Shown in pieces: positions 15,890 through 18,456 of a stretch of 18,456 bases of DNA. The notes under the pieces were generated by a model. That model did no database searches. It saw only the letters and a list, made by a program, of their open reading frames with translations, and was not told the DNA's origin. Positions within the stretch are counted from its first letter, which is position 1. Every line of letters begins with the position of its first letter. This DNA comes from Piscirickettsiaceae bacterium (GTDB lineage Bacteria > Pseudomonadota > Gammaproteobacteria > Nitrosococcales > Methylophagaceae), in the NCBI GenBank assembly GCA_030627065.1, contig DAOUSV010000012.1, forward strand, positions 1 to 18,456, given 5' to 3'. The translations under genes were made by a program, and so were the position numbers.

Positions 15890-16732
15890 ATGGCACGTAA
15901 AAAAAGAGTTGAAGATCACGTAAACCATGAACGATGGCTTGTCTCTTATGCTGATTTCATCACCTTACTATTTGCTTTTTTTGTTGTTATGTATTCGATA
16001 TCATCAGTCAATGAAGGTAAGTACCGTGTGTTATCAAATACGCTAGAAAATGTATTTGTAGAATCCAAACGCAGTATAGATCCCATCCAAGTAGGAGAAA
16101 TTAGCCGAGGTAGTGGTGACTCGTCGAAACAAGGTGCTTCGGGACTGGAAATTAACTTACTAGAGCTTGCTCCGATAGAGACATATACCCCTCCTCCGGT
16201 TGCCGAAGAAATTATTGAAACAATCGAAGAAATATCTCAACTATTCAATAATTCTTTATCTGAATTAATTGAAAATGATGATGTCATTATCAAATACGGT
16301 GAAGATTGGTTAGAGTTAGAAATTAAATCAAGAGTACTCTTTGAAAGTGGTGAATCTCGCTTAGAAAAGAGTGCTGTACCCATAGTTTCTAAGGTTGCAA
16401 CGATCCTTAATGACTACTCAAATCCAATCCAGGTTGAGGGGTTTACTGATAATTATCCAATAAATACACCTAGATTCCCATCAAATTGGGAACTGTCTGC
16501 AGCTCGTGCAGCCAGTGTTGTACACCTGTTAGATATTGAAGGTATTCAAGCTAGTCGAATGTCGGCAATTGGTTATGGTGAATTTAAACCCATTGCCGAT
16601 AATTCATCAAAAGAGGGGCGTCAAAAAAATCGTCGGATCGTACTTCTGGTACTCGGTAGTGATGAAAACCTTCGAAAAATTGAAACATTTAAGAGCCCTT
16701 CTAAAAAGAAGAACTTACCGTCAACAAGATGA
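15890..16732 (+). CDS. motD: Flagellar motor stator protein MotD (MotB family)
   Basis: Peptidoglycan-anchored stator subunit. The 280-residue protein has a basic cytoplasmic start (MARKKRVEDHVNHERW), one membrane helix (about 18-38) with the ion-binding Asp22 in SYADFITLLFAFFVVMY, a periplasmic linker, and an OmpA-like peptidoglycan-binding domain (about 145-256). That domain includes LFESGESRL (150-158), VEGFTDNYPI (182-191), ELSAARAASVV (201-211) and GRQKNRRIVLLVL (243-255). A basic tail (about 262-280) follows. It starts 9 nt after motC with no visible Shine-Dalgarno, so it is probably translated by coupling. Normally parC and parP come next; here there is only a 115-nt gap before cheW. 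Confidence 0.94.
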   Translation: MARKKRVEDHVNHERWLVSYADFITLLFAFFVVMYSISSVNEGKYRVLSNTLENVFVESKRSIDPIQVGEISRGSGDSSKQGASGLEINLLELAPIETYTPPPVAEEIIETIEEISQLFNNSLSELIENDDVIIKYGEDWLELEIKSRVLFESGESRLEKSAVPIVSKVATILNDYSNPIQVEGFTDNYPINTPRFPSNWELSAARAASVVHLLDIEGIQASRMSAIGYGEFKPIADNSSKEGRQKNRRIVLLVLGSDENLRKIETFKSPSKKKNLPSTR

Positions 16733-16791
16733 CAGTAGCAGTAGTAATTTCACAAATTAATGGCATGAATAGTGCTTAATATTTAAGAAAG

Positions 16792-16819
16792 TTAATGCGT
16801 AATTTTGTAACCGTATTAT
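16792..16819 (+). promoter_or_regulatory. Possible weak sigma-70 promoter before cheW
   Basis: TTAATG (16792-16797) and TATTAT (16814-16819) are 16 nt apart in the 115-nt motD-cheW gap, the widest gap inside the plus-strand cluster. The -10 box fits well; the -35 box fits poorly. The gap holds no terminator-like hairpin with a U-tract and no sigma-28 box. This is a low-confidence candidate in A+T-rich DNA. Confidence 0.2.
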
Positions 16820-16847
16820 GTAGAATGGTGTTAAGGACACAAAATAA

Positions 16848-17321
16848 ATGAGTGAATTAGATAATGAAGAAGACAATGATCCGGTATTACAGTGGGTTAC
16901 TTACCGCCTAGAAGATGAGATTTATGGTATCAATGTAATACAAGTACAAGAAGTCCTGCGTATCATTGAAATCACGCCTGTTCCGGGTGCACCTGATTAT
17001 GTATTAGGTATTATAAACCTCCGTGGTAGCGTTGTAACCGTAATAGATACTCGTCGTCGATTTGGATTAATGCCCAAAGAAAGTGATGACTTTACACGTA
17101 TTATCGTTGCAGAAATCAACAATAATGTTATCGGTATGTTAGTTGATAGCGTCTCAGAGGTGGTTTACTTACATCAATCAGAAATTGATACTGCACCGAG
17201 TGTTAATAGTGATGACAATTCACGTTTCATTCAAGGTGTGACTAACAGGGAAGAAGGTTTACTCATTTTAGTCGACGTCAACAAACTATTAGCCGAAGAT
17301 AAAGCTCCCGATTTCTTTTAA
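16848..17321 (+). CDS. cheW: Chemotaxis coupling protein CheW
   Basis: Links chemoreceptors to CheA in signalling arrays. The 157-residue protein is a single CheW domain: LQWVTYRLEDEIYGINVIQVQEV across about 14-36, IIEITPVPGAPDYVLGIINL (39-58), RGSVVTVIDTRRRFGL (59-74), IGMLVDSVSEVV (95-106), and the C-terminal GLLILVDVNKLL (137-148). An acidic N-terminal stretch (2-12) precedes the domain. AAGGA at 16833-16837 is 10 nt before the ATG. ParP also contains a CheW-like domain but carries a long N-terminal region, which is absent here, so CheW is preferred. Confidence 0.96.
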   Translation: MSELDNEEDNDPVLQWVTYRLEDEIYGINVIQVQEVLRIIEITPVPGAPDYVLGIINLRGSVVTVIDTRRRFGLMPKESDDFTRIIVAEINNNVIGMLVDSVSEVVYLHQSEIDTAPSVNSDDNSRFIQGVTNREEGLLILVDVNKLLAEDKAPDFF

Positions 17322-17336
17322 CATCGAGGTGATAGT

Positions 17337-17513
17337 ATGTCAGAGGAAATAAAACCAACGCAAGCACTGACACCATCACCACTCGTAAAGTCATCACCTG
17401 ATGATAAAGAACATAAACAATCTAAAAAACACGATAAAGCCAAACAAGAAAATGAAAATACTGACCTTTCACAAAAAAAGAAACGCCGAGGCTTGTTTGA
17501 TGAGTATGTTTAA
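17337..17513 (+). CDS. Unrecognised 58-residue lysine-rich small protein
   Basis: A short open frame, not recognised as any family. It begins MSEEIKPTQALTPSP and ends KKKRRGLFDEYV. The strong ribosome site GAGGTGA at 17326-17332 lies 4 nt before the ATG. The gene starts 15 nt after the cheW stop and ends 29 nt before the next gene, filling the gap as an operon member would. The composition is hydrophilic: about 13 lysines, many Asp/Glu and Gln, no cysteine, no membrane helix, no signal peptide. The middle is probably disordered, and the basic patch and aromatic end (RRGLFDEYV) look like the most constrained part. The coding case rests on ribosome site, spacing and codon use; the function is unknown. 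Confidence 0.65.
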   Translation: MSEEIKPTQALTPSPLVKSSPDDKEHKQSKKHDKAKQENENTDLSQKKKRRGLFDEYV

Positions 17514-17542
17514 AATAACCAAATTAAAGTGGGGTCAATATA

Positions 17543-17932
17543 ATGACATTATTACTTATTGCTGCTAGCAGCTTACTTTTAACACTTATTGTGGCAACTG
17601 CATCTTATCGCCTTTATAAACTTAACCAGGCACAAGCTAAAAACATTGCCAGTCTGCAAAATCAATTATCAACACTATGTGCCGGTGCGGTAGGTACTGA
17701 CGAGCGTATTCTACAATTTGGCTTATTACTTAATCAACTAAAAGAATCTCAAAACACACTCAGTTTAAGTGTGCCAACACAACATAATTACGACCATGCT
17801 ATTCGCTTAGCCCGAAAAGGAATTGATATTAATCAACTGATTGATAATTGTAATTTAAGTGATGAAGAAGCCCATTTAATTGATAGATTACATGGTTCTA
17901 ATAACGAAGCGGTGAAACAAGAACTGCACTAA
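17543..17932 (+). CDS. DUF2802 family membrane-anchored protein
   Basis: A 129-residue protein with an N-terminal membrane helix (about 3-22), a short coiled-coil-like stretch (27-45), and a C-terminal helical domain. The domain contains NYDHAIRLARKGIDINQLID (82-101) and NCNLSDEEAHLIDRLHG (102-118), a helix-turn-helix-like pattern typical of DUF2802. This family commonly follows cheW at the end of polar-flagellar chemotaxis clusters, but its role is not established. GTGGGGT at 17529-17535 precedes the ATG by 7 nt. It is the last plus-strand gene, and its stop overlaps the stop of the convergent EAL gene by 4 nt. Confidence 0.83.
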   Translation: MTLLLIAASSLLLTLIVATASYRLYKLNQAQAKNIASLQNQLSTLCAGAVGTDERILQFGLLLNQLKESQNTLSLSVPTQHNYDHAIRLARKGIDINQLIDNCNLSDEEAHLIDRLHGSNNEAVKQELH

Positions 17933-18456
17933 AAAGGTATTTCAGACTGCGGCTTCCCAATCAAATAGCCTTGAATATAGTCAATACCATAGTCTTTTAA
18001 TAAGTTCATGGTACTTTGATGTTCTACAAATTCAGCCACTGTTTTTTTACCTAAACCATGTGCAATATCAATCATAGACTTCACTAATAATTGATCAACA
18101 GGATCACTTTCTAAGTTAGTGATAAATCCACCATCAATTTTCAGAATATCAACAGGGAAGTGTTTCAAATAACTGTATGAGTTGAAGCCCGCACCAAAGT
18201 CATCTAAGGCAAAACCACACCCAAGCGAACGTAACTCTTTAACCACTTTTTTAGTTTGTTCGAAGTTAGAAATTGCCGATGTTTCCGTTATCTCAAAAAT
18301 AATTCGACTCGGATCTACACTAGTTTCGACTAGTTTCTTTTCTACTAAAGGATATAACTTTTGATCTAGGAATATATTACTCGATAAATTAATTGCTAAG
18401 GATATATGCTTAGGCATCGTTCGTATTAAGTTGAAAGCATGATTAACAACCCATAA
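17929..18456 (-). CDS. EAL-domain cyclic-di-GMP phosphodiesterase, C-terminal part (cut by window edge)
   Basis: The minus-strand frame continues to the window edge with no start needed: codons upstream of the Met at 18417 read WVVNHAFNLIRT, which is normal EAL-domain sequence, so that Met is internal. 175 residues are visible. EAL motifs in order: LAINLS (Asn ligand), FEITETSAI, the metal-binding LDDFGAGFNSYSYLKHFP, LKIDGGFI (catalytic Lys), TVAEFVE (metal or loop Glu) and YIQGYLIGKPQ. The signature EAL tripeptide itself lies outside the window. The visible catalytic residues are all present, so phosphodiesterase activity is likely. Any GGDEF, PAS or membrane region would be beyond the edge. 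It is convergent with the DUF2802 gene and may tune motility through c-di-GMP. Confidence 0.93.
   Translation of the reverse strand, partial: LWVVNHAFNLIRTMPKHISLAINLSSNIFLDQKLYPLVEKKLVETSVDPSRIIFEITETSAISNFEQTKKVVKELRSLGCGFALDDFGAGFNSYSYLKHFPVDILKIDGGFITNLESDPVDQLLVKSMIDIAHGLGKKTVAEFVEHQSTMNLLKDYGIDYIQGYLIGKPQSEIPF

Noticed and set aside
16775..16787. CTTAA / TTAAG hairpin in the motD-cheW gap as a terminator
   Set aside because: A 5-bp A+T stem with no U-tract is too weak.
17929..18456. EAL protein as a degenerate, inactive domain because of AEFVE in place of the common AEGVE
   Set aside because: AEFVE keeps the glutamates, and the other visible catalytic residues (NLS, DDFG, LKID, QGY) are intact.
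1..18456. Mobile elements, CRISPR arrays, tRNA or rRNA genes, defence systems
   Set aside because: No transposase, terminal repeats, regular spaced repeats or structured RNA genes seen; the region is a continuous flagellar and chemotaxis cluster with uniform composition.

Overview
This window is a polar-flagellum and chemotaxis gene cluster from a motile gammaproteobacterium. The lineage call rests on gene order (fliL-M-N-O-P-Q-R, flhB, flhA, flhF, flhG, fliA, cheY-Z-A, motC-D, cheW, DUF2802), on the presence of flhF/flhG and cheZ, and on a neighbouring psd gene. The DNA is A+T-rich with TAA-biased stops. I cannot name a genus from sequence alone.

Left flank (1-1211, minus strand): the first 88 codons of a cation-transporting P-type ATPase, cut by the window edge, lie behind psd (phosphatidylserine decarboxylase). 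A short divergent region (1212-1307) separates psd from the flagellar block.

Export and switch block (1308-9175, plus strand): two tandem FliL paralogs, the switch proteins FliM and FliN, the export-gate proteins FliO/P/Q/R, FlhB and FlhA. Genes overlap or are nearly contiguous, which points to one long transcript with translational coupling. FlhF (SRP-type GTPase) and FlhG (MinD-type ATPase) then set flagellar site and number, and FliA (sigma 28) drives late genes.

Chemotaxis and motor block (12010-17932, plus strand): CheY, CheZ and CheA, then the MotC/MotD stator pair, CheW, an unrecognised 58-residue lysine-rich protein and a DUF2802 membrane protein. CheA phosphorylates CheY, CheY-P binds FliM, and CheZ removes the phosphate; MotC/MotD supply torque. 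Compared with the Pseudomonas-type order, cheB is missing between cheA and motC, and parC/parP are missing between motD and cheW.

Right flank: an EAL-domain protein on the minus strand, cut by the window edge, meets the DUF2802 gene tail to tail with a 4-nt overlap.

The bulk of the window is well-known machinery. I saw no sign of a wholly new system. The points most worth a second look are a DE(V/F)(D/E)-x-(L/M/F)-L-type motif shared by FliM, CheZ and, twice, the CheA linker; the missing cheB and parC/parP; the FliL pair, of which one copy has only a signal peptide; the duplicated WAAALEEQ motif in FliN; and the 58-residue micro-ORF.
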